A stretch of 64,000 nucleotides of DNA, taken from NCBI GenBank assembly GCA_958295975.1, contig OY282446.1, positions 531,289 through 595,288 on the forward strand, read 5' to 3'. Below, piece after piece: positions 8,360 through 16,389 of the stretch. How positions within the stretch are numbered: the stretch's first letter is position 1; every line of letters begins with the position of its first letter. This DNA comes from Tepidiformaceae bacterium. GTDB lineage: Bacteria > Chloroflexota > Dehalococcoidia > Tepidiformales > Tepidiformaceae. The position numbers and the translations under genes are program-made. The notes below the pieces were generated by a model. That model was not told where the DNA came from and searched no databases. It saw only the letters and a list, made by a program, of their open reading frames with translations.

Positions 8360-9025
8360 ATGCCGGAACATCCGACGAAGGTCTACGAGCCGCTGCGCCT
8401 CCACGATTTCACCAGCGTGGAGGAGGAGGTGCGGCAGAACGTGCTCGTGACCAGCGTGGACCAGGTGCTGAACTGGGCGCGGCGCTCGTCGCTGTGGCCG
8501 GCCATGTTCGGGCTGGCCTGCTGCGCCATGGAGATGATCGCGACGGCCATGCCGCGCTACGACATCGCGCGCTTCGGGGCCGAGATCTTCCGCGCCTCGC
8601 CGCGCCAGGCGGACCTGCTCATCGTGCCCGGCACCGTCACCTGGAAGATGGCCCCCGCCATCCGCCGCGTGTGGCTGCAGATGCCGGAGCCGAAGTGGGC
8701 CATCGCCATGGGCGGCTGCGCCACCATGGGCGGCCCCTTCGCCTACGCCTACAGCGTGACGCCGGGCGTGAACGTGCTGCTGCCGGTGGACGTGTACGTG
8801 CCGGGCTGCCCGCCACGCCCGGAGTCGCTGCTCACGGGCCTCATGCTGCTCCAGGACAAGATCAAGGAGGACAGCATCGCGGACGGCTGGCAGCGGCGGG
8901 ACGTGGAGCCGCAGTTCCACCGCTACCTGCCGGAGGGCGACCCCATCCGCCGCGAGCTGGAGTCGCTCTGGCCCCCCTACCTCGACTACGACAAGCCGCC
9001 CACGGACCCGTTCGAGAACGGCTAG
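8360..9025 (+). CDS. nuoB: NADH-quinone oxidoreductase subunit B (NuoB) family, orphan
   Basis: 221 residues. NuoB carries cluster N2, the last Fe-S centre before quinone in complex I. The four ligands are visible: the adjacent pair in G-L-A-C-C-A-M-E, one in M-G-G-C-A-T-M-G-G and one in V-P-G-C-P-P-R-P-E. The core matches typical NuoB, with a ~45-residue C-terminal extension rich in Trp/Pro/Asp. No nuoA, nuoC or other complex I gene flanks it, so it is either an isolated nuo gene with the rest elsewhere or a paralogue. The ATG start is fixed by a leaderless-type promoter. Confidence 0.92.
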   Translation: MPEHPTKVYEPLRLHDFTSVEEEVRQNVLVTSVDQVLNWARRSSLWPAMFGLACCAMEMIATAMPRYDIARFGAEIFRASPRQADLLIVPGTVTWKMAPAIRRVWLQMPEPKWAIAMGGCATMGGPFAYAYSVTPGVNVLLPVDVYVPGCPPRPESLLTGLMLLQDKIKEDSIADGWQRRDVEPQFHRYLPEGDPIRRELESLWPPYLDYDKPPTDPFENG

Positions 9026-9106
9026 CGGCCGGGGCCGCCGCTGGCGCGGGGGGCGCTATACTGGGCGGGCGCGGCGGCTAGCCCGCGCGGCGAGGCGGGA
9101 CGGCCC

Positions 9107-10564
9107 GTGAACGACGGCGGCGACCATCCGCGCGAGGCCTGCGGCGTGTTCGGCGTCTACGGGCCGGGCGAGGATGTCGCGCGCCTCACCTTCTACGGCC
9201 TCTTCTCCCTGCAGCACCGCGGCCAGGAGAGCGCGGGCATCGCCGCCGGCGACGGGCGCGAGGTGCGGCTGAGCACGGGCATGGGGCTCGTGTCGCAGGT
9301 GTTCGACGAGGAGAAGCTCGGCCACCTGCGCGGCCATCTGGCCATCGGCCACACGCGCTACAGCACGGCGGGCGGCTCCTTCGCGCGCAACGCCCAGCCC
9401 ATCGTCGTGCGCGACGGCGGGAACGGGCGGGAGATCGCGGTCGCGCACAACGGCAACCTCGTGAACGCGGGCGTGCTGCGGGAGGACGTGCAGGCGGCGG
9501 GGGCGACGCTGCGGGGGGACGCGGACACGGAGCTGATCGCGCACCTGCTGGCGCTCGCGCCCGCGGGGGACTGGGAGGGGCGCTTCGCCTACATGATGCG
9601 CCGCGCCCACGGGGCCTGGTCGCTGGCCATCATGACGCCGGACACGCTCTTCGCGGCGCGCGACCCGCTGGGCGTGCGGCCCCTCTGCCTGGGGCGGCTG
9701 GGGAAGAGCTGGATCGTGGCCTCGGAGAGCTGCGCGCTCGAGCACCTGGGCGCGGCCATGGAGCGCGAGGTGGAGCCGGGCGAGGTGATCCGCATCGACG
9801 AGACGGGGGCGCACAGCTTCTTCCCCCTGGGGCGGTCGGGGCGCACGGCGGGCTGCACGCTGGAGTACGTGTACTTCGCGCGGCCCGACAGCCGCCTGTC
9901 GGGGGAGCTGATCTACCTCGCGCGCGAGCGGCTGGGGGAGGAGCTGGCGCGCGAACGGCCACCGCCGGACAGCGCCGACCTCGTCATCGGCGTGCCCGAT
10001 TCGGGCATTCCCGCGGCCATCGGCTTCGCGCGCGCGGCGGGGCTGCCCTACCGCGACGGGCTGGTGAAGAACCGCTACGTGGGGCGCACCTTCATCCAGC
10101 CCGACCAGCGCATCCGCGAGGCGGGCGTGGCGCTCAAGCTGAACGCCATGCGCGAGGTGCTGGACGGGCGGCGCGTGGTGGTGGTGGACGATTCGATCGT
10201 GCGGGGCACGACGAAGCCGCGCGTGATGGAGCTGTTGCGGCGGGCGGGGGCGGAGGAGGTGCACGTGCGCATCGCCTCGCCGCCCATCGTCGCGCCCTGC
10301 CACCTGGGCGTGGACATGGCCACGCGCGCGGAGCTGATCGCGGCCAACAACACCGTGCCCGAGATTCGCGCCCACATCGGCGCCGATTCGCTCGGCTACC
10401 TGAGCGTGGACGGGCTGGTGCGCGCCACGCGCCGCCCGGCGGACGCGCTCTGCAACGGCTGCTTCACGAACCGCTACCCCCTGGACGTGCAGGACCAGCT
10501 GCCGCTGGTGGCCCCGCGCGCCGAGCCCGCCGTCGCGGCGCCCGGCCCGCGCGCGGAGGGCTAG
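9107..10564 (+). CDS. purF: Amidophosphoribosyltransferase
   Basis: 485 residues; first committed step of purine synthesis (PRPP + Gln to phosphoribosylamine). After an 11-residue propeptide comes C-G-V-F-G, whose Cys12 becomes the N-terminal nucleophile of the glutaminase domain (Q-H-R-G-Q-E-S-A-G-I follows). The PRPP loop is V-V-V-V-D-D-S-I-V-R-G-T-T near residue 360. Cys in G-C-T-L-E-Y, A-P-C-H-L-G and L-C-N-G-C-F fit the [4Fe-4S] Bacillus-type enzyme. TATACT at 9057-9062 gives a ~38 nt leader. The stop overlaps the converging gene through CTAG. Confidence 0.97.
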   Translation: MNDGGDHPREACGVFGVYGPGEDVARLTFYGLFSLQHRGQESAGIAAGDGREVRLSTGMGLVSQVFDEEKLGHLRGHLAIGHTRYSTAGGSFARNAQPIVVRDGGNGREIAVAHNGNLVNAGVLREDVQAAGATLRGDADTELIAHLLALAPAGDWEGRFAYMMRRAHGAWSLAIMTPDTLFAARDPLGVRPLCLGRLGKSWIVASESCALEHLGAAMEREVEPGEVIRIDETGAHSFFPLGRSGRTAGCTLEYVYFARPDSRLSGELIYLARERLGEELARERPPPDSADLVIGVPDSGIPAAIGFARAAGLPYRDGLVKNRYVGRTFIQPDQRIREAGVALKLNAMREVLDGRRVVVVDDSIVRGTTKPRVMELLRRAGAEEVHVRIASPPIVAPCHLGVDMATRAELIAANNTVPEIRAHIGADSLGYLSVDGLVRATRRPADALCNGCFTNRYPLDVQDQLPLVAPRAEPAVAAPGPRAEG

Positions 10565-10938
10565 CGCGGCCAGCCGCCGAGGGCCAGCCAGACGGCGGCG
10601 GCGGCGAACAGGCCCACGAGCACGAGCGCCATGCCCGCCCAGAAGAGGGCGGCCCCCTGCCCCACGAGCCCCTGCGTGCCGCGGCGGCGGGCGGTGACGG
10701 TGCTGAGCGCGACGGCGGGCAGCACGACCGCCAGCCAGGCCACGGTGGCGGCGAAGAGCAGAATGGCCCAGACGCGCAGGGCGCCGCGCGCGAGGTCCTG
10801 CGCCGCGGCGTTGAAGGCCCCGCCCCAGGCGGCCACGGCGAGGGCCAGGGGGGCGACGACGGCGAGCACGATGGCCCACTGCCAGAGCGGACCGAGCAGC
10901 ACGCGACGCGCGCCGCGGGGAGGAGCGTCTCTCGTCAT
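10561..10938 (-). CDS. Predicted membrane protein, unknown function
   Basis: 125 residues with four hydrophobic segments (W-A-I-V-L-A-V-V-A-P-L-A-L-A; V-W-A-I-L-L-F-A-A-T-V-A-W-L-A; then two near the C-terminus) separated by a basic loop (T-A-R-R-R-G). No domain recognised. It converges on purF with overlapping stop codons. Confidence 0.65.
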   Translation of the reverse strand: MTRDAPPRGARRVLLGPLWQWAIVLAVVAPLALAVAAWGGAFNAAAQDLARGALRVWAILLFAATVAWLAVVLPAVALSTVTARRRGTQGLVGQGAALFWAGMALVLVGLFAAAAVWLALGGWPR

Positions 10939-10987
10939 CCGCGCGATCGTACCGCCGAAGGGGCGCGGGCGCGTGGCCCGCCGCGCG

Positions 10988-11281
10988 TCAGGCCTCCACG
11001 CGGTCCTTGAGGTTGCGCGCGGGCTTGAAGGCCGGGGCGCGCCGCGCGGGCACGTGCACGCTCTCGCCCGTGGCCGGGTTGCGCGCCTCGCGGGCGCCGC
11101 GTTCGCGCGTCTCGAACTTGCCGAAGCCGCCGATGGAGACGTCGCCGCCCGAAGCGAGCTCCGCGGCGATGAGCCCCTGACCGGGGATGGTGCTGAAGAG
11201 GGCGTCGACCGCCTCCCCCGCCTGGGCGTTGGTGAGGCTGGTGCTCCTGGCCAGCGCGGTCGCCAGCTCGGTCTTGTTCAT
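10988..11281 (-). CDS. HU-family DNA-binding protein
   Basis: 97 residues, the standard HU/IHF length. N-terminal M-N-K-T-E-L-A-T-A-L, the G-F-G-K-F-E dimer core near residue 50 and the DNA-arm segment R-N-P-A-T-G-E are all present. HU bends and compacts the nucleoid. GGAGG precedes the ATG, and a TAGTAT box about 40 nt upstream is a likely -10 element. Single-gene unit. Confidence 0.95.
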   Translation of the reverse strand: MNKTELATALARSTSLTNAQAGEAVDALFSTIPGQGLIAAELASGGDVSIGGFGKFETRERGAREARNPATGESVHVPARRAPAFKPARNLKDRVEA

Positions 11282-11427
11282 GGCGTCTGCTCCCTCCGTG
11301 AGGCGTCGAAACTGTAGGAATACTAACGCACTTGATCGTTTCCGGCCAGAGCGGCGCGCGCGCGGCGCGGGTATGATTCCGGCGCGCCGCCGCGGGCCGC
11401 GGGCCGGACGGCGGCGCGGGAGGGGCC

Positions 11428-11892
11428 GTGCGACCGACGACCGACGAATTGATCGCGGGGATGCGCAACGTGCTGGAGGACGTGCTCGCGCCCGAGCTGG
11501 AGTCCGACTGGGCGCGGACGATGGGCACGCAGATGGCGCTCATGCTGCGGCACCTGGAGGGGCGCGCCGAGCGCGAGCCGCGGCTGCTGGAGGAGGAGAA
11601 CGCGCGGCTGGCGGCGGCGCTGGCGCGGGCCAACGCCGCCCTCGGCGAGCGCGCCGTGGCCGCGCCCGCCGAGCCGGACGGGGCGTCGCTCGACGACCTG
11701 CGCGCGCGCAACGAGGCCCTGCGCGAGGCCATGAGCGCGGCGCTGGCGGCGGAGGCCGCGCGCGAGGGCGCCGATCCCGCCGCCCTGCCCGCCGACCGCC
11801 TCGGCGTGACGGACGACCTGTTCGCCATCATCGATGCGCGCGCCGAGTTCTGGCGGCCCATCGGCTTCAGCTACCCCGGACGGCGGAGGTAA
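11428..11892 (+). CDS. DUF6285-like protein, partner of the APH gene
   Basis: 154 residues. The N-terminus (R-P-T-T-D-E-L-I-A-G-M-R-N-V-L) looks like DUF6285, a small helical family usually encoded beside phosphotransferase-family and acyl-CoA dehydrogenase genes. The rest is helical and Ala/Glu/Arg-rich, likely coiled coil, ending F-W-R-P-I-G-F-S-Y. GTG start with GGGAGGGG upstream and a TATGAT box at 11372-11377. It is 6 nt before the APH gene, so the two are co-transcribed. Family call is from pattern memory. Confidence 0.6.
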   Translation: MRPTTDELIAGMRNVLEDVLAPELESDWARTMGTQMALMLRHLEGRAEREPRLLEEENARLAAALARANAALGERAVAAPAEPDGASLDDLRARNEALREAMSAALAAEAAREGADPAALPADRLGVTDDLFAIIDARAEFWRPIGFSYPGRRR

Positions 11893-11898
11893 CGCGCC

Positions 11899-12879
11899 AT
11901 GCCCTATCAGCCGGAGCAACGCCGGGAAGAGGCCGCCGCCTTCCTCACGCACGCGCTGGGCAGGCCCGTGCGCGTGACGGAGCTGCGCCGCCTCGCCTCG
12001 GGGCAGTCGCGCGAGACGCTGGTGGTGCGCACGGACCAGCCGCGCGAGCCGGAGCTCGTCTTCCGCATCGAGCAGGGGGGCGTGCTGGGCACGTCGAGCG
12101 AGCCCGAATTCCGGCTGCTGCGGGCGCTCCACGGGGGGCCCGTGCCCGTGCCCAGGCCGCGCTGGCTGGAGGACGACCCGCGCTGGTTCGGCTACCCCTT
12201 CATGGTCACGGAGCTCGTGGAGGGCGACGGCGGCTTCGGCTACCTGGCCGAGCCGGAGCGGGCGCGGGAGGTGCTGCGTACGTACATCGCCTCCATCGGG
12301 GAGCTGCACCGCCATTCGCCGGAGGAGCTGGGGCTGGAGGGGCTCGGCATTCCCGCGGACACGCGCGAGAGCACGCACCAGCAGCTCGACCTGTGGGAGG
12401 GGCGCTACGAGCGCTACCGCTACGAGCGCGAGCCCCTGCTGGACGAGGCCATCGCCTGGCTGCGGCGCAACGCGCCCGCGCCCGCGCGCCCCGTGCGCCT
12501 CAACCACGGCGACCTGAGCGCGGGCAACTTCATCCTGCGCGAAGGGAAGATCGTCGCGCACGTGGACTGGGAGTGGTCGAACCTGGGCGATCCGATGGAG
12601 GACGTGGCCTTCTTCGCCTACATCAAGGGGCGCATGTTCGGGCCGCCGGAGACGATCCTCGAGCTGCTGCGGGAGGTGGAGGCGTTCGACATCGGGGGCG
12701 AGGAGCTGCGCTACTGGGAGGTCTTCAACTACATGAAGGCGGCCTGCGCCAACATCGCCACGCTCAAGGTGTTCAACGAGGGGCGCAACCACGGCCTGAA
12801 CATGGTGGCCATCGGCACGGGCGGCTTCCTCGGCTTCACGCGGCGCACGGCGGAGGCGCTGCGCGCGCCCCTCGCCTGA
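11899..12879 (+). CDS. Phosphotransferase (APH/choline-kinase-like) family protein
   Basis: 326 residues with a protein-kinase-like fold. The catalytic loop is L-N-H-G-D-L-S-A-G-N near residue 202 and the metal site is H-V-D-W-E-W near 221, followed by G-D-P-M-E-D-V. These enzymes phosphorylate small molecules; the DUF6285-like partner points to acyl-CoA or alcohol metabolism rather than aminoglycoside resistance, as in the ACAD10/11-type kinases. Substrate not known. Confidence 0.85.
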   Translation: MPYQPEQRREEAAAFLTHALGRPVRVTELRRLASGQSRETLVVRTDQPREPELVFRIEQGGVLGTSSEPEFRLLRALHGGPVPVPRPRWLEDDPRWFGYPFMVTELVEGDGGFGYLAEPERAREVLRTYIASIGELHRHSPEELGLEGLGIPADTRESTHQQLDLWEGRYERYRYEREPLLDEAIAWLRRNAPAPARPVRLNHGDLSAGNFILREGKIVAHVDWEWSNLGDPMEDVAFFAYIKGRMFGPPETILELLREVEAFDIGGEELRYWEVFNYMKAACANIATLKVFNEGRNHGLNMVAIGTGGFLGFTRRTAEALRAPLA

Positions 12880-12954
12880 GGGGCTGGCGCATTGGCGCGC
12901 GGGGTGTAGACTGCGCCGCTACACGGGCGCGGGAACGCGCAACAGGAGGCCTTC

Positions 12955-14046
12955 GTGGCACGGACGCGCATTGGGCTGTTCGCGGTCGCGATCATGGCGA
13001 TGGTTGCCATGGTGGCGGTGGCTTGCGGCGACGACAACGATGACGGAGAGGGCGGTGGCGGCAACACGCTGCAGACGGTGATCGACCGTGGCGAGCTGCT
13101 GTGCGGCGTCAAGGACAGCCAGGCGGGCTTCGGCATCGTCGGGGCGGACGGCATCTTCTCCGGCTTCGACGTGGAGTTCTGCAAGGGCATCGCGGCCGCG
13201 GTGCTGGACGACGCGAGCAAGGTGAGGTTCGTGCCGGCGTCGGCGGCGAACCGCTTCGAGCTGCTCTCCTCGGGCCAGATCGACGTGCTCATCCGCACGA
13301 CCACGGTGACGGCCGAGCGCGACGCCGGTCGCGCCGTCGATTTCGCGCAGACCACCTTCTACACGGGCCAGGGCTTCGCCGTGCACGCCGACTCGGGGTT
13401 CAACTCCACGGCGGACATGGAAGGCGCCACCATCTGCGTCCAGTCGGGCACCACCACGGAGCAGAACCTGGACGACCACTTCAACGAGCTGGGCTTCGCC
13501 TACACGCCGCTGGGCGGCGAGGACCAGGATACGCAGGAGGCCTTTGTGGCGCGCCGCTGCGAGGTGTGGACGGCGGACCAGAGCAACCTGGCCTCGCGCA
13601 TCTCGCAGCTGGAGAACCCCTCGCAGTACCGCGTGCTGGGCCAGATCATCTCGAAGGAGCCGCTGGCCCCGGGCGTGCGCGACAACGACAGCGAGTGGAA
13701 GGACGTGGTCAACTGGGTCGTCTACGGCCTCATCAACGCCGAGGAACTCGGCGTCACGGGGGCCAACGTGGGGGCCATGGCCAGCAACCCGCCGAACGCC
13801 GCCGTGGCGCGCCTGCTGGGCGTGGCCTTCCAGGGCGGCGAGGTGGCGAACCTCGGCTTCGACGTGGACCCGCAGTTCGTCCAGCGCGCGCTCAGGGCCG
13901 TGGGCAACTACGGCGACATCTACGAGCGCACGGTGGCCGAGGTGGGCATCGACCGCGCCTGCACCCTGAACGCCCTCTACACGGAGGACAAGCGCAGCTG
14001 CCCGCCGGGCTCCGGCGGCATCCTCTACGCGCCGCCCTACCGCTAG
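12955..14046 (+). CDS. Amino-acid ABC transporter substrate-binding lipoprotein, paralogue 1
   Basis: 363 residues, SBP_bac_3 family (GltI/AapJ type). The signal peptide ends in a lipobox V-A-V-A-C, then an acidic/Gly-rich linker, and the mature domain starts R-G-E-L-L-C-G-V-K. It binds polar amino acids outside the cell and hands them to the permeases encoded downstream. GTG start with AGGAGG 7 nt upstream and a TAGACT box at 12907-12912. First of three tandem paralogues; it has a unique insert (E-D-K-R-S-C-P-P-G-S-G) near the C-terminus. Confidence 0.93.
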   Translation: MARTRIGLFAVAIMAMVAMVAVACGDDNDDGEGGGGNTLQTVIDRGELLCGVKDSQAGFGIVGADGIFSGFDVEFCKGIAAAVLDDASKVRFVPASAANRFELLSSGQIDVLIRTTTVTAERDAGRAVDFAQTTFYTGQGFAVHADSGFNSTADMEGATICVQSGTTTEQNLDDHFNELGFAYTPLGGEDQDTQEAFVARRCEVWTADQSNLASRISQLENPSQYRVLGQIISKEPLAPGVRDNDSEWKDVVNWVVYGLINAEELGVTGANVGAMASNPPNAAVARLLGVAFQGGEVANLGFDVDPQFVQRALRAVGNYGDIYERTVAEVGIDRACTLNALYTEDKRSCPPGSGGILYAPPYR

Positions 14047-14070
14047 GCGACGCGGCCGGAACGAACGACG

Positions 14071-14108
14071 CGGGAGCGGGCGGCCGGACGACCGGTCGCC
14101 CGCTCCCG
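14071..14108 (+). terminator. Strong hairpin between paralogue 1 and 2
   Basis: Arms CGGGAGCGGGCG and CGCCCGCTCCCG form a perfect 12-bp stem around a 14-nt loop that itself contains CCGG/CCGG. There is no T-run. It may lower read-through or protect the 3' end of the paralogue 1 message. Confidence 0.55.
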
Positions 14109-14128
14109 TCGCATGAGAAGGGAACGCC

Positions 14129-15187
14129 ATGACGCGCAGGCGGTGGGGACTGGCCATCGTGGCCGCGATCGCGCTGCTGGCGGCGGCCTGTGGCGGCGGA
14201 AGCGGCGGCGGGGACGACGCCGACGGCGAGGTGCTGCGCTCCGTGCTCGACCGGGGCGAACTGCGCTGCGGCGTGAAGGGCTCGCACCCGGGCTTCAGCT
14301 TCGCCAACCCCGACGGCTCCTTCTCCGGGTTCGACGTGGAGTTCTGCCGGGCGATCGCGGCGGCGGTGCTGGGCAACGACGGCGAGGACGTGGCGTTCGT
14401 GCAGGTGCCGTCGGCCACCCGCTTCGAGCTGCTCAACACGCGCCAGATCGATGTGCTCATCCGCACCACCACGGTGACGGCGGAGCGCGACGCGAGCCTG
14501 GGGCTGGAGTTCGGGCCCATCACCTTCTACACCGGCCAGAGCTTCGCCGTGCGCGCCGACTCCGGCATCCGCTCCACGGCGGACATGGACGGCATCACCA
14601 TCTGCGTGCAGTCGGCGACGACGACCGAGCAGAACCTGAGCGACCACTTCAACGAGCTGGGCTACGACTACACGCCGCTGGGGGGCGAGGACCAGGAGAA
14701 TCAGGACGCCTTCGCGACGGGCCGCTGCGACGCCTGGACGGGCGACCAGAGCAACCTCATCTCGCGCATCTCGCAGCTGCCGAACGCGGACGAATTCCGC
14801 GTGGTGGACCAGCTCATCTCGAAGGAGCCGCTGGCGCCGTTCGTGATCGACGGCGACCGCCAGTGGAAGGACGTCGTCAGCTGGGTGGTCTACGGGCTGA
14901 TCAACGCCGAGGAGCTGGGCGTCACGCGGGAGAACGCGGCGGCATTGGCGGCGGACCCGCCGAACGCCGCCGTGGCGCGCCTGCTGGGGGCGCCCTTCAA
15001 GGGGGGCGAGGTGGCCGACCACGGCTTCGCCGTAGACCCGCAATTCCTCCGGCGCGCCCTGCTGGCCACGGGCAACTACGGCGAGATCTACGAGCGCACG
15101 GTGGCGCGCGTGGGCGTCCCCCGCGAGGGCACGCTGAACGCGCTCGTGCGCGACGGCGGCGTGCTCTACGCGCCGCCCTACCGCTAG
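14129..15187 (+). CDS. Amino-acid ABC transporter substrate-binding lipoprotein, paralogue 2
   Basis: 352 residues, same family and layout as its two neighbours: lipobox L-A-A-A-C near residue 21, then Gly/Asp linker, then R-G-E-L-R-C-G-V-K. Shared marks include F-S-G-F-D-V-E-F-C, I-R-T-T-T-V-T-A-E-R-D and T-T-E-Q-N-L-S-D-H-F-N-E-L-G. It ends Y-A-P-P-Y-R like the others. AGAAGGGA precedes the ATG. Confidence 0.93.
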   Translation: MTRRRWGLAIVAAIALLAAACGGGSGGGDDADGEVLRSVLDRGELRCGVKGSHPGFSFANPDGSFSGFDVEFCRAIAAAVLGNDGEDVAFVQVPSATRFELLNTRQIDVLIRTTTVTAERDASLGLEFGPITFYTGQSFAVRADSGIRSTADMDGITICVQSATTTEQNLSDHFNELGYDYTPLGGEDQENQDAFATGRCDAWTGDQSNLISRISQLPNADEFRVVDQLISKEPLAPFVIDGDRQWKDVVSWVVYGLINAEELGVTRENAAALAADPPNAAVARLLGAPFKGGEVADHGFAVDPQFLRRALLATGNYGEIYERTVARVGVPREGTLNALVRDGGVLYAPPYR

Positions 15188-15230
15188 CATGGCGGCGGGC
15201 GCGAGTCCCGTCGCGCAAAAGGAGCACACG

Positions 15231-16289
15231 ATGACGCGCAAGCGATGGGCACTGGCCGCCGCCACGGCGATGGCGGTGATCGCGCTGCTGGCGGCGGCCT
15301 GCGGCGGCGACGGCAACGGCGAGGAGGGCGGCGGCACCCTGCAGACGGTGCTGGACCGCGGCGAGCTGAAGTGCGGCGTGACGGACTCGCTGCCGGGCTT
15401 CGGCTTCAAGGACCCGAACAGCGTCTACTCGGGCTTCGACATCGAGTTCTGCAAGGCCATCGCGGCGGCGGTGCTGGGCGACGCGGAGCAGGTCCAGTAC
15501 GTGCCGGCCTCCTCGCAGGCGCGCTTCGAGCTGCTGGCCAGCGGCGAGGTGGACATCCTCGTGCGCGTGACCACGATCACGGCGCAGCGCGACGTGAGCC
15601 GCGGGGTCGATTTCGCGCAGACCACCTTCTACGACGGCCAGGGCTTCGTGGTGCACGCCGACTCCGACATCCGCACGGCGGAGGACATGGCGGGCACCAC
15701 CATCTGCGTGGCCGCGGGCACGACCACGGAGCAGAACCTGGACGACTTCTTCAACGCGCGGGGGCTGGCCTACACGCCCCTCCAGGGCGACTGGCCGGAC
15801 CCGCAGGACCAGTTCCTGGAGCGCCGCTGCGACGTGCTCACGAGCGACAAGTCGGGGCTGGCGGCGCGCATCTCGGCGCTGCCCAATCCGGAGGACTACC
15901 GCTTCCTGCCGCTGACCATCTCGAAGGAGCCGCTGGCGCCGGGCGTGCGCGACGGCGACACGCGCTGGAAGGACGTGGTCAACTGGGTGGTCTACGGCCT
16001 CATCAACGCCGAGGAGCTCGGCGTCACGCGGGACAACGTGGCGGCCATGGCCGCGGACCCGCCGAACGCCGCCGTGGCGCGCCTGCTGGGGGAGCCCTTC
16101 AAGGGCAGCGAGGTGGCGGACCTCGGCTTCGGCGTGGACGCGCAGTTCATCCAGCGCGCGCTCATGGCCGTGGGCAACTACGGCGACATCTACGCGCGCA
16201 CGATCGAGCAGCTGGGCATCACGCGCGCGGGCACGCTCAACGCCCTCTACACGGAGGGCGGCATCCTCTACGCGCCGCCCTACCGCTAG
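15231..16289 (+). CDS. Amino-acid ABC transporter substrate-binding lipoprotein, paralogue 3
   Basis: 352 residues with lipobox L-A-A-A-C. Start at 15231 is chosen over an in-frame ATG at 15189 because AAAAGGAG lies 7 nt upstream and the signal peptide M-T-R-K-R-W begins there, as in paralogue 2. The binding domain diverges most from the other two in the second lobe (Q-G-D-W-P-D-P-Q-D-Q in place of G-G-E-D-Q), suggesting a different ligand preference. Confidence 0.93.
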   Translation: MTRKRWALAAATAMAVIALLAAACGGDGNGEEGGGTLQTVLDRGELKCGVTDSLPGFGFKDPNSVYSGFDIEFCKAIAAAVLGDAEQVQYVPASSQARFELLASGEVDILVRVTTITAQRDVSRGVDFAQTTFYDGQGFVVHADSDIRTAEDMAGTTICVAAGTTTEQNLDDFFNARGLAYTPLQGDWPDPQDQFLERRCDVLTSDKSGLAARISALPNPEDYRFLPLTISKEPLAPGVRDGDTRWKDVVNWVVYGLINAEELGVTRDNVAAMAADPPNAAVARLLGEPFKGSEVADLGFGVDAQFIQRALMAVGNYGDIYARTIEQLGITRAGTLNALYTEGGILYAPPYR

Positions 16290-16340
16290 GGTCGCCGGGG
16301 CGCGCGGCGGGACGGGCGTCCGTTCCGCGCGCGCGTCCGG

Positions 16341-16346
16341 TATGGT
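16341..16346 (+). promoter_or_regulatory. -10 box for leader ORF and permease operon
   Basis: TATGGT, 7 nt, then ATG at 16354. This spacing matches the other leaderless promoters in the window and would start transcription at the leader ORF. Confidence 0.45.
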
Positions 16347-16353
16347 TCGCGCC

Positions 16354-16389
16354 ATGAAACCCCTGAACGGCCACGCGGGCGCCGCATGA
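16354..16389 (+). CDS. Leaderless 11-codon leader ORF coupled to permease gene
   Basis: Reads M-K-P-L-N-G-H-A-G-A-A then TGA. Its last base of the final codon plus the stop form ATGA, in which the ATG at 16386 is the permease start. The permease start has no SD, so its translation may depend on ribosomes ending this leader ORF. The peptide has no obvious regulatory residue run. Inference from spacing and overlap only. Confidence 0.4.
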   Translation: MKPLNGHAGAA

